DNA of 64,000 nt, taken from contig NZ_LWLS01000061.1 in the NCBI RefSeq assembly GCF_001905095.1, positions 124,001 through 188,000 on the forward strand, written 5' to 3'. The notes under the pieces are model-generated. The model was not told where the DNA came from. It saw only the letters and a program-made list of their open reading frames with translations, and searched no databases. The DNA comes from Micromonospora sp. CB01531 (GTDB lineage Bacteria > Actinomycetota > Actinomycetes > Mycobacteriales > Micromonosporaceae). This document shows, piece after piece, positions 25,285 to 33,639 of the stretch. A program made the translations under genes and the position numbers. Positions within the stretch are counted from its first letter, which is position 1. Each line of letters opens with the position of its first letter.

Positions 25285-25320
25285 ACGAAAGGCCCCGGAG
25301 CGAATCCCGGGGCCTTTCGT
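25285..25320 (-). terminator. Terminator of initiator tRNA copy 1
   Basis: 14-bp perfect stem (25285-25298 with 25307-25320, arm ACGAAAGGCCCCGG) and an 8-base loop directly downstream of the tRNA in its transcription direction. The arm ends in A/T-rich bases, giving a TTTCGT run. Confidence 0.75.
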
Positions 25321-25326
25321 GACGAG

Positions 25327-25400
25327 TAGCGGGGACAGGATTTGAACCTGCGACCTCTGGGTTATGAGCCCAGCGAGCTACCGAGCTGCTCCACCCCGCG
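25327..25400 (-). tRNA. tRNA-fMet(CAT), initiator, copy 1 (no encoded CCA)
   Basis: The cloverleaf has anticodon CAT in CTGGG-CTCATAA-CCCAG. The three consecutive G-C pairs at the base of the anticodon stem and the unpaired C1 opposite U72 are hallmarks of the initiator. The T arm GGTTCAAATCC is standard. The 3' end after the discriminator A reads CTCG, so CCA must be added enzymatically. The mature sequence appears identical to copy 2 about 220 bases away. A TAGGCT -10-like hexamer is found upstream (complement of 25412-25417). Confidence 0.95.
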
Positions 25401-25459
25401 TCGGCTCGTACAGCCTATCGCATCCCCGCCGTGGAGATCAGCCGGTCCCCGATCGCGGC

Positions 25460-25503
25460 GTTTCGCCCGTTGGCGGCAGAAGTTTCACCCGTTGGCGGCA
25501 GAA
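25460..25503. repeat. 22-nt tandem direct repeat between the two initiator tRNAs
   Basis: Two adjacent copies of a 22-base unit (25460-25481 and 25482-25503; unit GTTTC[G/A]CCCGTTGGCGGCAGAA) differ at one position. They sit between tRNA copy 1 and the terminator of copy 2. Confidence 0.8.
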
Positions 25504-25506
25504 AGA

Positions 25507-25540
25507 GAACGGCCCCGAGGATCGATCCTCGGGGCCGTTC
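25507..25540 (-). terminator. Terminator of initiator tRNA copy 2
   Basis: A 34-base perfect palindrome (arm GAACGGCCCCGAGGATC) immediately downstream of tRNA copy 2 in its transcription direction. Confidence 0.75.
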
Positions 25541-25545
25541 CGGCG

Positions 25546-25622
25546 TGGTAGCGGGGACAGGATTTGAACCTGCGACCTCTGGGTTATGAGCCCAGCGAGC
25601 TACCGAGCTGCTCCACCCCGCG
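25546..25622 (-). tRNA. tRNA-fMet(CAT), initiator, copy 2 (CCA encoded)
   Basis: The same initiator cloverleaf as copy 1, but here the genomic 3' end continues TA-CCA, so CCA is encoded (complement of 25546-25548). The mature part (25549-25622) looks identical to copy 1. A promoter is visible on the minus strand: TTGCGC (complement of 25658-25663), 18 bases, TACGGT (complement of 25634-25639). Confidence 0.95.
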
Positions 25623-25633
25623 TCGGCCCGTAA

Positions 25634-25663
25634 ACCGTAGCGCACCGACCCCAGGAGGCGCAA
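25634..25663 (-). promoter_or_regulatory. Promoter of initiator tRNA copy 2
   Basis: Minus-strand TTGCGC (25663-25658) and TACGGT (25639-25634) with an 18-base spacer, ending 11 bases before the tRNA 5' end. Confidence 0.5.
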
Positions 25664-25670
25664 AACGGGG

Positions 25671-26585
25671 TCAGCCCAGCCACCTCCGGACCGCCTCGGT
25701 CGCCCGGCGGCTGTCCGCCTCGAACTGCGGCCGATCCGTCGACGTGCCCTCCCAGCCCTGCTCCCAGAGCACGGTGACCACGTCGCCGATCCGTACCGCC
25801 CGAACCAGGTGCACCTCGTCGCCGCCGGTCGGGTCGCCGTTGACGTCCCGGTACGGCGTACGGGTCTCGAACAGCACCGACTCGTCGCCGTACCCGGTGC
25901 CGGCGAGCAGCCGCTGGGCGACGGTCCCGCCCTGCGCGTCCGGGAGCGGCTGCTCAGGGCAGTCCCGGACCGCCTGCCGCAGCTCGCGCAGCGCGTCGTC
26001 GGCCCGGCCGGCCCGGTAGACCGTGACGCTCTGCCGGTAGCTGCCATCCGGCACCGACTCGGCCGGCGCCCCCGCGAGCTTGAACGCCACCGTCCGCGCC
26101 CGGCGGGTCGCGATCTGCGCCTCGCCGGGCGTTGCGCCGCAGAGGTCCGGCAGCACCGGGCCGGGGACGAACTGGCTGCCCGTGCCGGCGTCGTTGGCGG
26201 CCGGCAGGGTGACGAAGGCCCGGTCCGGGATGCTGGTCGGGGTGGTGGCCGGAGGTCGGGCACTGGTCGTCGGGGCTGCGGGCGTACCGGACGGGGTGGG
26301 CGTACTCCGGCTCGGCGACGGCGGGCCGGAGCTGGGCGGCGTCGACAGCCCAGGGGTGGGGGTGGCGGCGGGTGGCCCGGGCGGGGTACCCGGCCCGGCG
26401 GCGAGCACGAACTGCGCGCCGACGGCCGTGCCGGCGACCAGCACGGCGACGGCCAACGCGCCCAGGGTGGCCCGGTAGCGCGCCCGGCGATCGGCCCGGC
26501 GGCGCACCTGGTCCGGGTCCGGCAGCGCCCGCGGGTCGGAGTCGGCGGCCAGCGCCCGGTAGAGGCGGGTCAGTTCACGCGACAT
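25671..26585 (-). CDS. Single-pass membrane protein downstream of ECF sigma factor
   Basis: A 304-residue protein with a cytosolic arginine-rich N-terminus (residues 1-40, RRRADRRARYRATL), one membrane helix (LGALAVAVLVAGTAVGAQFVL) and a 60-residue Pro/Thr/Ser-rich extracellular linker. A folded extracellular domain of about 170 residues follows. Its start overlaps the end of the sigma-factor gene by 11 nt. That topology and coupling suit an anti-sigma factor or a sensor partner of the sigma factor. However, no zinc anti-sigma motif (HxxxCxxC) is present, so the assignment is by context only. The extracellular domain is not recognised. Confidence 0.8.
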   Translation of the reverse strand: MSRELTRLYRALAADSDPRALPDPDQVRRRADRRARYRATLGALAVAVLVAGTAVGAQFVLAAGPGTPPGPPAATPTPGLSTPPSSGPPSPSRSTPTPSGTPAAPTTSARPPATTPTSIPDRAFVTLPAANDAGTGSQFVPGPVLPDLCGATPGEAQIATRRARTVAFKLAGAPAESVPDGSYRQSVTVYRAGRADDALRELRQAVRDCPEQPLPDAQGGTVAQRLLAGTGYGDESVLFETRTPYRDVNGDPTGGDEVHLVRAVRIGDVVTVLWEQGWEGTSTDRPQFEADSRRATEAVRRWLG

Positions 26586-27084
26586 CGTCGACCTCCAGCT
26601 CCTCGGTGGTGAGGCCGGGCAGCAACTCGGCGAGGCGGGCCCGGCCGCGGGACAGCCAGGACTTCACCGTGCCGACGGGGACCCCCGCCTCCCCGGCGAT
26701 CTCCGCCACCGACATGTCGAACAGGTAGTGCAGCGCGAGGGCCTGCCGGTGCCGGACCGGCAGCTGCCGGAGCGCGCCGACCAGCAGCACGCTGTCCTCC
26801 CCCGGCGGCCCGACGTCGTCCGGCGGGCCGGTCCGGCTGGCCGCCAGCCGCCAGCCGCGCTGGCGGCGCCACCGGTCGGTGGCCAGCCGGCTGATCACCA
26901 ACCGCAGCCAGGCCTCGGGGGCCGGGTGGGCGGCCAGCGTCGTCCACTGCCGCCAGGCGCGGGCGTACGCCTCCTGCACGAGGTCCTGGGCCTCGCCGGG
27001 ATCGTGCGCCACGGCGTAGCCGTACCGCAGCGCCCGCGCCGACGTGCTCCGGTAGAAGTCGTCGAAACCGTTCGTGTCCCTCAT
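26575..27084 (-). CDS. SigE-family ECF RNA polymerase sigma factor
   Basis: A 169-residue group-4 sigma factor. Region 2 shows the FDDFYRSTSARALRYGYAVAHDPGEAQDLVQEAYARAWRQW block. Region 4 has HYLFDMSVAEIAGEAGVPVGTVKSWLSRGRARLAELL, which contains the helix-turn-helix for the -35 element. This is the SigE/SigM-like subgroup common in Streptomyces and Micromonospora (annotated as SigE family). The overlapping downstream membrane protein is the likely regulator. No autoregulatory promoter could be defined in the 27085-27172 region. Confidence 0.93.
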   Translation of the reverse strand: MRDTNGFDDFYRSTSARALRYGYAVAHDPGEAQDLVQEAYARAWRQWTTLAAHPAPEAWLRLVISRLATDRWRRQRGWRLAASRTGPPDDVGPPGEDSVLLVGALRQLPVRHRQALALHYLFDMSVAEIAGEAGVPVGTVKSWLSRGRARLAELLPGLTTEELEVDDVA

Positions 27085-27172
27085 CTGGAGATCCCGCCTC
27101 CCCTCGGTCCACCTGCACTGATGACGGGCGAAGCGGGTGCCGGGTTGCGAGCGTTCCGTCCGGTATGCGACA

Positions 27173-27217
27173 AAGCCCGTGGCCGGAGACCACTAAGGAT
27201 CTCCAAACCACGGGCTT
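27173..27217 (-). terminator. Terminator hairpin after the UPF0182 gene
   Basis: AAGCCCGTGG (27173-27182) pairs with CCACGGGCTT (27208-27217), and GGAGA/TCTCC extends pairing inside the loop. It lies 18 bases downstream of the UPF0182 stop codon and 88 bases upstream of the sigma-factor start. Confidence 0.6.
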
Positions 27218-27234
27218 CGCTGGTCGGGCCGGCG

Positions 27235-30219
27235 TCAGCCGTTCGTTGACGGTGAGGACGACGGCGCGGCTGGCGGCGACGCGGACGGACTGCCGCTGGC
27301 CGACGGGGCCGGCGACGGGTTGGCCGCCACCTGCGCCTCCTGGAACGCCGTCATCGCCTCATCCAGCGCCTTCAGGGCCCGCCCGTACCGCTCGAAGTCG
27401 CCGGACGCCTGGGCGGCCTTGACCTCGCCGATGGCGCTCTGCACCTTGCCGGCGGCCTCGGCCAGCGCGCCGGTGAGCACCGGCGGGCTGGTGCCGCCAC
27501 CCGTCGGCGGGGTGCCGCCGGTGCTGGGCGGTGTGGCCCCGGGCGCCCGTTTGCCCTGCTCGACGAGCTGCTTGATGCCGTCCGTGAGGTTGTTCGCCAG
27601 CACCACGTACGAGCCGCCGTCGCCGTACGAGAGCAGCACCTTCTGCAGCAGCGGGTACGCGTCCTGGTTGCTGCTCTTCACATAGACCGGCTCGACGTAG
27701 AGCATGCCGTCGGCGAACGGCAGCGAGAGCAGGTTGCCGTACTGCACCTGCGCCTGGTTGGAGGAGAGCAGGTTGAGCTGCTGCCGGATGTCGCCGTTGT
27801 TGCTCATCTGCTGGTGCACCTGGACCGGGCCGGAGATCCGGGTCTGGTCCGGCAGCTCCAGCATCTCCAGCCTCGGCTGGCCGTCGACGTACGACCCGGA
27901 GATCAGCGCGGCCAGGTTCTGCCGGCCGTTCGGGGTGACCGCGGAGGTGAGCTGGAACCGCGGCGCCTCCTGCCCGGGCAACTGGGTGAACAGGTAGTAC
28001 GGCGGCTGCTTCTGCCCACTGTCCGGCGCGTCCGGCACGTTCGGCACCTGCCAGAAGTCCTGGCCGGAATAGAAGTCGCCCGGGTCGGTGACATGGAACT
28101 TGGTGAGCAGGTTCCGCTGCACCTTGAACAGGTCCGCCGGGTAGCGGAAGTGCTCAGCCAGCTCCGCCGGGATGTCGCCCTTCGGCAGCACCAGCTCGCC
28201 GCCGAACGCCTTGTTCCACGCCTTGAGCACCGGGTCGGTCTCGTCGAACGCGTAGAGCTTGACCGTGCCGTCGTACGCGTCGACGGTCGCCTTGACCGAG
28301 TTGCGGATGTAGTTGACGTTCTCCCGGGCGAGCTGGAACGTGCCCCGGCCGGTCAGCTCGTCCGCCGTCTCGGCCTGCAGGTTGACCCGCTCCGCGTACG
28401 GGTAGGTCGCGGCCGTGGTGTAGCCGTCCACGATCCACTGGACCCGGCCGTTCACCACCGCCGGGTACGGGTCGCCGTCGAGGGTGAGGAACGGCGCGAC
28501 CTTCTCCACCCGGTCCCGCGGGTTGCGGACGTAGAGCAGCTTGGAGTCCTGGTTCACCGCCTCGGAGAGGAGGAAGTTCGACTCCTGCTCCTTGATCGCG
28601 TAGAGCAGCCGGCGGGTGAACGAGCCGATCTTGACGCCACCCTCGCCGGTGTAGGTGTAGTACTGCTCGCCCCCGCTCGAGGTCGGGCGGTCGAACTCGA
28701 CGTTGCGCTCCCCGGTCTGCCCGACGATGGCGTAGTCGTCGGCCTTCATCCGCTCGCCGTAGTAGATCCGCGGCTGCTGGGCCGGGATCTGCTCGGTCGC
28801 GGACGCGCAGCCCTGCGCCTCCTTGCCGGAGTCACCGAGGAAGCCGGAGACGAAGTACGGCTGACCGCCGCAGACCACCTGGTTGGCCGGGGCGGCCACC
28901 AGTCCGTAGCCGTGGGTGTAGACGGTGTGCCGGTTGATCCAGTTGCTCTGCTGCGGGGTCAGCTCGTCGTAGTTGATCTCTCGGACGCCGACCACGTAGT
29001 CCGAGGTCTTGCCGTCCACGGCGTACCGGTCGATGTCCAGCTTCGGGCCGAAGTCGTAGAAGCCACGCACCTGCTGGAGCTGGGTGTACGTCTCGGAGAC
29101 CAGTTGCGGGTCGAGCAGCCGAGCGTTCCCCACCACCGAGGTGTCGGTGGCCAGGCTGGCCGGCGGGGTGAGGTTGCTCGCCGCGTACCCGGCGGACTTG
29201 GTCCCGGTCAGCCCGTACGCGGCCCGGGTCGCCTCGATGCTGCGCTCGATGTAGGGCGCTTCCTTGTCCCGGGCGCTCGGCTTCACCTCGAAGGTCTGCA
29301 CCGCCCACGGGTAGATGCCGCCGATCGCCACCGCCGAGACGCCGAGCAGGGCGAGCGAGATGCCGGGCCAGACCAGGTTCCGCATCACCGCGTTGGAGAA
29401 CACGATGATCGCGATGGCCACCACCACCGAGATGTAGGCCAGGATCTCCTTCGCCGGGAGCAGCGCGTTCACGTCGGCGTAGCCGGCGCCGTAGAGCTTG
29501 GCGCCCTCGTTGTACTCCAGCAGCATCGCCCGCCGGTCCAGCACGTAAGCGACCGCCTTGAGCAGGACGAAGACCGCGACCAGCGTGCTCAGGTGAGCGC
29601 GCGCGCCGTTGGTCATTCGGTCACCGATGCCCTGCAGCCGCACCCCGCCGAAGACGTAGTGCATGGCCAGGGCGCCGAGCAGGGCGAGCACCACCGCGGT
29701 GAAGCCGACGCCGAGCAGGTAACGCCAGAACGGCAGCTGGAAGACGTAGAAGCCGACGTCGACGCCGAACTCCGGGTCCTTGACGCCGAAGCTCCCGCCG
29801 TTGCGGAACAGCAGCCACTGGCTCCACCGGCTCTGCGCGGACAGCCCGGCGAAGAGCCCGATGACGGCGGAGACCACGGCGATCCAGGTGCCGAGCCGGG
29901 GGCTCAGCAGCATCCGGTACCGCTCCAGGGTGGCCTGCTCGGCGGAGTGCGGGCGCAACTGCGGCCGCAGCCGGTATCCCAGCCAGAGGTTGCCGGCGAC
30001 GATCAACGCCATGCCGAGCCCGATCACCAGGAAGAGCAGCAGCCGGGTAGCCAGCACCCCGGTGAAGATCTGGGTGTAGCGGACCTCCTCGAACCAGAGC
30101 CAGTCCGTCCAGGCGTTGACTCCCCACCCGAGCAGGGTGAAGAGCACGAACACCCCGATCAGGACCCCGATGGTGGCGCGTCCGCGCCGGCTCATCCTCG
30201 GCAGGGGACTGCTACGCAT
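27235..30219 (-). CDS. UPF0182 family large membrane protein
   Basis: About 994 residues, the usual size for this actinobacterial family of unknown function (Rv3193c in M. tuberculosis). About seven transmembrane helices occupy the first 330 residues (for example LFLVIGLGMALIVAGNLWLGY, IGGIYPWAVQTF). They are followed by a large, probably extracytoplasmic domain with conserved tracts such as SAGYAASNLTPPASL and WFEEVRYTQIF. A Pro/Thr/Gly- and Ser-rich tail ends the chain. It is next to the PDZ protease (Rv3194c-like) and the zinc metalloprotease (Rv3195-like), repeating the mycobacterial order. The start at ATG 30219 is likely; the preceding codons are also open. Confidence 0.92.
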   Translation of the reverse strand: MRSSPLPRMSRRGRATIGVLIGVFVLFTLLGWGVNAWTDWLWFEEVRYTQIFTGVLATRLLLFLVIGLGMALIVAGNLWLGYRLRPQLRPHSAEQATLERYRMLLSPRLGTWIAVVSAVIGLFAGLSAQSRWSQWLLFRNGGSFGVKDPEFGVDVGFYVFQLPFWRYLLGVGFTAVVLALLGALAMHYVFGGVRLQGIGDRMTNGARAHLSTLVAVFVLLKAVAYVLDRRAMLLEYNEGAKLYGAGYADVNALLPAKEILAYISVVVAIAIIVFSNAVMRNLVWPGISLALLGVSAVAIGGIYPWAVQTFEVKPSARDKEAPYIERSIEATRAAYGLTGTKSAGYAASNLTPPASLATDTSVVGNARLLDPQLVSETYTQLQQVRGFYDFGPKLDIDRYAVDGKTSDYVVGVREINYDELTPQQSNWINRHTVYTHGYGLVAAPANQVVCGGQPYFVSGFLGDSGKEAQGCASATEQIPAQQPRIYYGERMKADDYAIVGQTGERNVEFDRPTSSGGEQYYTYTGEGGVKIGSFTRRLLYAIKEQESNFLLSEAVNQDSKLLYVRNPRDRVEKVAPFLTLDGDPYPAVVNGRVQWIVDGYTTAATYPYAERVNLQAETADELTGRGTFQLARENVNYIRNSVKATVDAYDGTVKLYAFDETDPVLKAWNKAFGGELVLPKGDIPAELAEHFRYPADLFKVQRNLLTKFHVTDPGDFYSGQDFWQVPNVPDAPDSGQKQPPYYLFTQLPGQEAPRFQLTSAVTPNGRQNLAALISGSYVDGQPRLEMLELPDQTRISGPVQVHQQMSNNGDIRQQLNLLSSNQAQVQYGNLLSLPFADGMLYVEPVYVKSSNQDAYPLLQKVLLSYGDGGSYVVLANNLTDGIKQLVEQGKRAPGATPPSTGGTPPTGGGTSPPVLTGALAEAAGKVQSAIGEVKAAQASGDFERYGRALKALDEAMTAFQEAQVAANPSPAPSASGSPSASPPAAPSSSPSTNG

Positions 30220-30343
30220 GACCACTGTTGGCTCCGCACGCTCGATGTGATCGGCTCCGACCAGGCACCCAGAGTACGGGGTGTTTCTGAATACGTCGGG
30301 TCAAGGTCACACCACGGTCCCCGCGCGGGCCACCGCAGCCGGG

Positions 30344-31357
30344 TCAGCAGCGGGTCGGCTGCCCTCCGGCGCGGAGCGTCTCCAGCGCCTTCAGCGCGTC
30401 GTCGAGCGACGCCACCCGGAGCAGCGGCAGGTCGGGCTGCGGGTTGCGGACCGCCTCCGCGCAGTTGTCGGCGGGCACCAGGAAGACCTTCGCACCGGCC
30501 TCCTTGGCGCCGACCAGCTTCTGTGCGATGCCGCCGATCGGACCGACCCGGCCCTCGTCGTCGATGGTGCCGGTGCCGGCGATGATCTTCCCGCCGGTCA
30601 GGTCCGCCGGCTCCAGCTTGTCCACGATGCCCAGGGCGAACATCAGCCCGGCGCTCGGGCCGCCGATGTCCGCGAGGTCGATCTTGAGAGTGAACGGGTG
30701 CGGCTGCTGCTGGTCGATCTCGATGCCGATCCGCGGCCGGCCGTCCTGCTCCCGGCTGGTCACGGCAGCGGTGGCGGTCACCCCGTCGCGGACGTACCCG
30801 ATCTTCAGCGCGCTGCCGGCCGGCTTGGCCCGGATCAGCTCGGTGAGCTTGGCCGCGCTGGTCACCTGCTGGCCGTCGACCGAGGTGAGCACGTCGCCGG
30901 GCCGGAGCACGCCGACCGAGGGCCCGCCGGCGGTGACCGCCTTCACCAGCACCTCGATCGGGTAGCCCAGCTTGCGCAGGGCCGCCGTCTCCGCGCTGGT
31001 CTGCGAGTTCTGGAAGTCCTCCACGTTGCGCTTCTCGATCTCCTGCTGCGACTCGCCCGGCGGGTAGACCAGCTCGCGCGGCACCACCGCCTCGTCCCTG
31101 GAGAACCAGCCGGCCAACGCCGAACGGAGCCGGACGGTGGGCTGCACCCCGACCGTGGTGAGCCGCAACTGCCCGGCGGAGATGGACGTCGGCCGCCCGG
31201 TGACCTGGATGATCTCCTTGCCGTCCTCGGCGCCGAGGGTGTTGACCGTCGGGCCGGGACCGAGCACCACGTACGGGATGGGCACGCTCAGCACCCCGAC
31301 GCTGAGCAGGGCGGTGAGCAGTGCACCGAGGAGTACGGTCACGCCGCGACGTCTCAT
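30344..31357 (-). CDS. PDZ-domain serine protease with Lon-like (S16) catalytic domain
   Basis: A 337-residue membrane-anchored protease. A single N-terminal helix (VTVLLGALLTALLSVGVLSV) is followed by a PDZ domain around residues 130-200 (VGVLRPGDVLTSVDGQQVTSAAKL). A C-terminal S16 domain follows, with the catalytic serine in DIGGPSAGLMFALGI and lysine in GPIGGIAQKLVGAKEAGAKVFLVP. The family is M. tuberculosis Rv3194c/YlbL-like. It lies between the UPF0182 protein and the divergent zinc metalloprotease, which may share a membrane quality-control role (inference). It starts at ATG 31357. Confidence 0.93.
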   Translation of the reverse strand: MRRRGVTVLLGALLTALLSVGVLSVPIPYVVLGPGPTVNTLGAEDGKEIIQVTGRPTSISAGQLRLTTVGVQPTVRLRSALAGWFSRDEAVVPRELVYPPGESQQEIEKRNVEDFQNSQTSAETAALRKLGYPIEVLVKAVTAGGPSVGVLRPGDVLTSVDGQQVTSAAKLTELIRAKPAGSALKIGYVRDGVTATAAVTSREQDGRPRIGIEIDQQQPHPFTLKIDLADIGGPSAGLMFALGIVDKLEPADLTGGKIIAGTGTIDDEGRVGPIGGIAQKLVGAKEAGAKVFLVPADNCAEAVRNPQPDLPLLRVASLDDALKALETLRAGGQPTRC

Positions 31358-31472
31358 GCGGCAGAGCGTACCGATCCGGACGCGGGCGTCCGGCGCGACG
31401 ACCGGCGGACTTCGCCCTCAGCGCAACGCCAGCGGGCGCGACCTGCGGCAAGGCACGCGTACCGTAGACCTC

Positions 31473-32744
31473 GTGCCTGATATTCCGTTCGGATTCGCGC
31501 TCCCGGGTGGGCAACCACCAGACCCCAACGATCCCGCGCAGATGCAGCAGTTCATGGCGCAGTTGCAGCACTTGCTCTCGGCGCCGGGCAGCGGGCCGGT
31601 CAACTGGGACCTCGCCCGGCAGGTGGCCGCGAGCCAGCTCGCCGCCACCGGCGACCCGGCGGTCTCGCCGTTCGAACGCAACGCGGTGGAGGAGGCGCTG
31701 CGCATCGCCGACCTCTGGCTGGAGCCGGCCACCTCGTGGCCCTCCGGCATCCGGGCGTCGGTCGCCTGGAACCGCAACGAGTGGATCTACAAGACCCTGG
31801 ACGTGTGGCGCAAGCTCTGCGACCCGGTGGCCAGCCGGATGGTCGGCGCGATGGGCGACCTGGTGCCGCCGGAGGCGCGGGCCCAGCTGGGCCCGATGCA
31901 GTCGATGGTCGCCACGCTGGGCGGCGCGCTCTTCGGCGGCCAGCTCGGCCAGGCGCTCGGCTCGCTCGCCGCCGAGGTGCTCTCCGCCGGCGACATCGGC
32001 CTGCCGCTCGGCCCGGCCGGCACCGCCGCGCTCATCCCGGCCAACATCCGGGCGTACGGCGAGGGCCTGGAGCTGCCCGAGGACGAGGTACGCCTCTACG
32101 TCGCCCTGCGCGAGGCCGCCCACCAGCGGCTGTTCCAGCACGTGCCGTGGCTGCGCGGGCACGTGCTCACCGCGGTGGAGAACTACGCTGCGGGCATCCG
32201 GGTCAACCGGGAGGCCATCGAGGAGGCGATGGGTCGGGTCGACCCGACCGACCCGGAGTCGATGCAGGCGATCGCCCTGGAAGGCATCTTCACCCCGGAG
32301 GACACCCCGACGCAGAAGGCGTCCCTGGCCCGGCTGGAGACCGTGCTCGCCCTGGTCGAGGGCTGGGTGTGCCACGTGGTCGACACCGCCGCCAGCGAGC
32401 GGCTGCCCAACGTCGTACGCCTCGGCGAGGCGTTCCGCCGGCGCCGGGCCGCGGGCGGGCCGGCCGAGCAGACCTTCGCCGCCCTGGTCGGCCTGGAGCT
32501 GCGCCCCCGCCGGCTGCGCGAGGCCACCGTGCTCTGGGCGGCGCTCACCGAGCAGCGGGGCATCGCCGGCCGGGACGCGGTCTGGGGTCACCCCGACCTG
32601 CTCCCCTCCGACGACGACTTCGCCAACCCGGCGTTCGCCGCGACCAGCACCGACCTGGACGAGGAACTGGCCAGCTTCGACTTCACCGCCCCTGGCGCCC
32701 CTGAGGAGCAGCCCCCCACCGAGGGCGACGACAAGTCCTCCTGA
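31473..32744 (+). CDS. Zinc-dependent metalloprotease (DUF2342/Rv3195-type)
   Basis: A 423-residue protein of the DUF2342 family. It shows PSGIRASVAWNRNEWI, the conserved REAAHQRLFQHVPWL, which looks like a modified HExxH-type zinc site (E-A-A-H), and PTDPESMQAIALEGIFTPE. The family is often annotated as a zinc-dependent metalloprotease or coenzyme F420 biosynthesis-associated protein; the exact activity is not established to my knowledge. GTG 31473 is the start, preceded ten bases upstream by TACCGT and no ribosome-binding site, so the mRNA may be leaderless. It is divergent from the PDZ protease and ends at a strong hairpin. Confidence 0.87.
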   Translation: MPDIPFGFALPGGQPPDPNDPAQMQQFMAQLQHLLSAPGSGPVNWDLARQVAASQLAATGDPAVSPFERNAVEEALRIADLWLEPATSWPSGIRASVAWNRNEWIYKTLDVWRKLCDPVASRMVGAMGDLVPPEARAQLGPMQSMVATLGGALFGGQLGQALGSLAAEVLSAGDIGLPLGPAGTAALIPANIRAYGEGLELPEDEVRLYVALREAAHQRLFQHVPWLRGHVLTAVENYAAGIRVNREAIEEAMGRVDPTDPESMQAIALEGIFTPEDTPTQKASLARLETVLALVEGWVCHVVDTAASERLPNVVRLGEAFRRRRAAGGPAEQTFAALVGLELRPRRLREATVLWAALTEQRGIAGRDAVWGHPDLLPSDDDFANPAFAATSTDLDEELASFDFTAPGAPEEQPPTEGDDKSS

Positions 32745-32756
32745 CCGCACACCGCC

Positions 32757-32793
32757 AAGATCCGCACAACCTCACCGAAGTTGTGCGGATCTT
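32757..32793. terminator. Bidirectional terminator
   Basis: 14-bp perfect stem (AAGATCCGCACAAC, 32757-32770 / 32780-32793) and a 9-base loop between two convergent genes. Confidence 0.75.
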
Positions 32794-32807
32794 GCTCGTC
32801 CGGGCGG

Positions 32808-33455
32808 TCAGCCGGGCTGGCCGGAGAGCAGGGCGCGGGTGGCCTCCCAGCCCTCGAACGCCGGGTCGAGGGTGGCCAGGTCGGCCGGGCCGCGCAGCCG
32901 GCGCCAGCCGGCCGTGACGGCCACGTCCCCCGGGCGCGGGGCGGCGGCGCGCACCTCGGCCGGCACGGCCGTCGCCAGGTCGATCGCCGGCAGCCATGCC
33001 GGTACGGGCAGCCGGGCGGCCACGCCGAGCAGGCCGGGGCCGCTCCCCTCCACCGGGGCCACCGCCACCGGCCGGCTGGAGAGGGGCCGCAGCAGCTTGC
33101 CGAGGGTGAGCCCGGGCACGTCGGGCGCGTCGGCGGCCACCACGGCCGCCTGGTCGTACCCGGCGCCGGCCCGCCCGGCATCGGCGGCGGTGGGCCGGTC
33201 GGTGCCGGCCAGCGCGGCGAACACCGCGTTGACGGTGGGTTCCGGCACCTCGTGGACGGCAGTGCCGGGCCACACCACGGCGTCGGCCAGCCACCGGTCC
33301 GCAGGCGTCACGGCCACCGCGGTCTCCACCTCGTTGAGGGTGGCGAGCAGGTCCACCACGTCCTCGGCGAGCGCAGTACGCCACCGCGTGGGGTCGATCC
33401 CCGGCGGCGTCCAGGCCACCGGCGCGAGCAACGCCACCACCACACGTCGAGCCAC
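32808..33455 (-). CDS. Nucleotidyl/glycosyltransferase-like protein (DUF2064/MobA-like?)
   Basis: A 215-residue soluble protein. The middle holds AAVVAADAPDVPGLTLGKLLRPLSS, reminiscent of the GT-A/MobA-like and DUF2064 transferase core strand carrying an Asp. The end has LATLDPAFEGWEATRALL. The full nucleotide-binding signature at the N-terminus is not obvious (VVVALLAPVAWTPPGID), so the family assignment is tentative. It starts at ATG 33455 in frame with no competing longer form. Its neighbours are a zinc metalloprotease (convergent) and an M48-type peptidase (same direction). Confidence 0.5.
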   Translation of the reverse strand: MARRVVVALLAPVAWTPPGIDPTRWRTALAEDVVDLLATLNEVETAVAVTPADRWLADAVVWPGTAVHEVPEPTVNAVFAALAGTDRPTAADAGRAGAGYDQAAVVAADAPDVPGLTLGKLLRPLSSRPVAVAPVEGSGPGLLGVAARLPVPAWLPAIDLATAVPAEVRAAAPRPGDVAVTAGWRRLRGPADLATLDPAFEGWEATRALLSGQPG

Positions 33456-33639
33456 GCTTCGACCCTAGCCCTCCGCCCGAGCCGCGGCGGGCCCGGCCAG
33501 CGCCCGGTCGAGCGGGTCGCGACGCGACCAGGGCGCTTCGGCCCGCGCGGCGCGCCGACCGCGGCTCCGAACCACCGCACTCCAGGTCGCCGGGCGGGAG
33601 GCCGACCACCCGTGCGCTCGCCGGGGGCGACCTCGGGAA

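Noticed and set aside
25460..25503. Two direct repeats as a CRISPR array
   Set aside because: Only two adjacent units, no spacers, no cas genes.
30226..30343. TTGACC before the UPF0182 gene as promoter
   Set aside because: Best -10-like hexamer is 22 bases away, too far.
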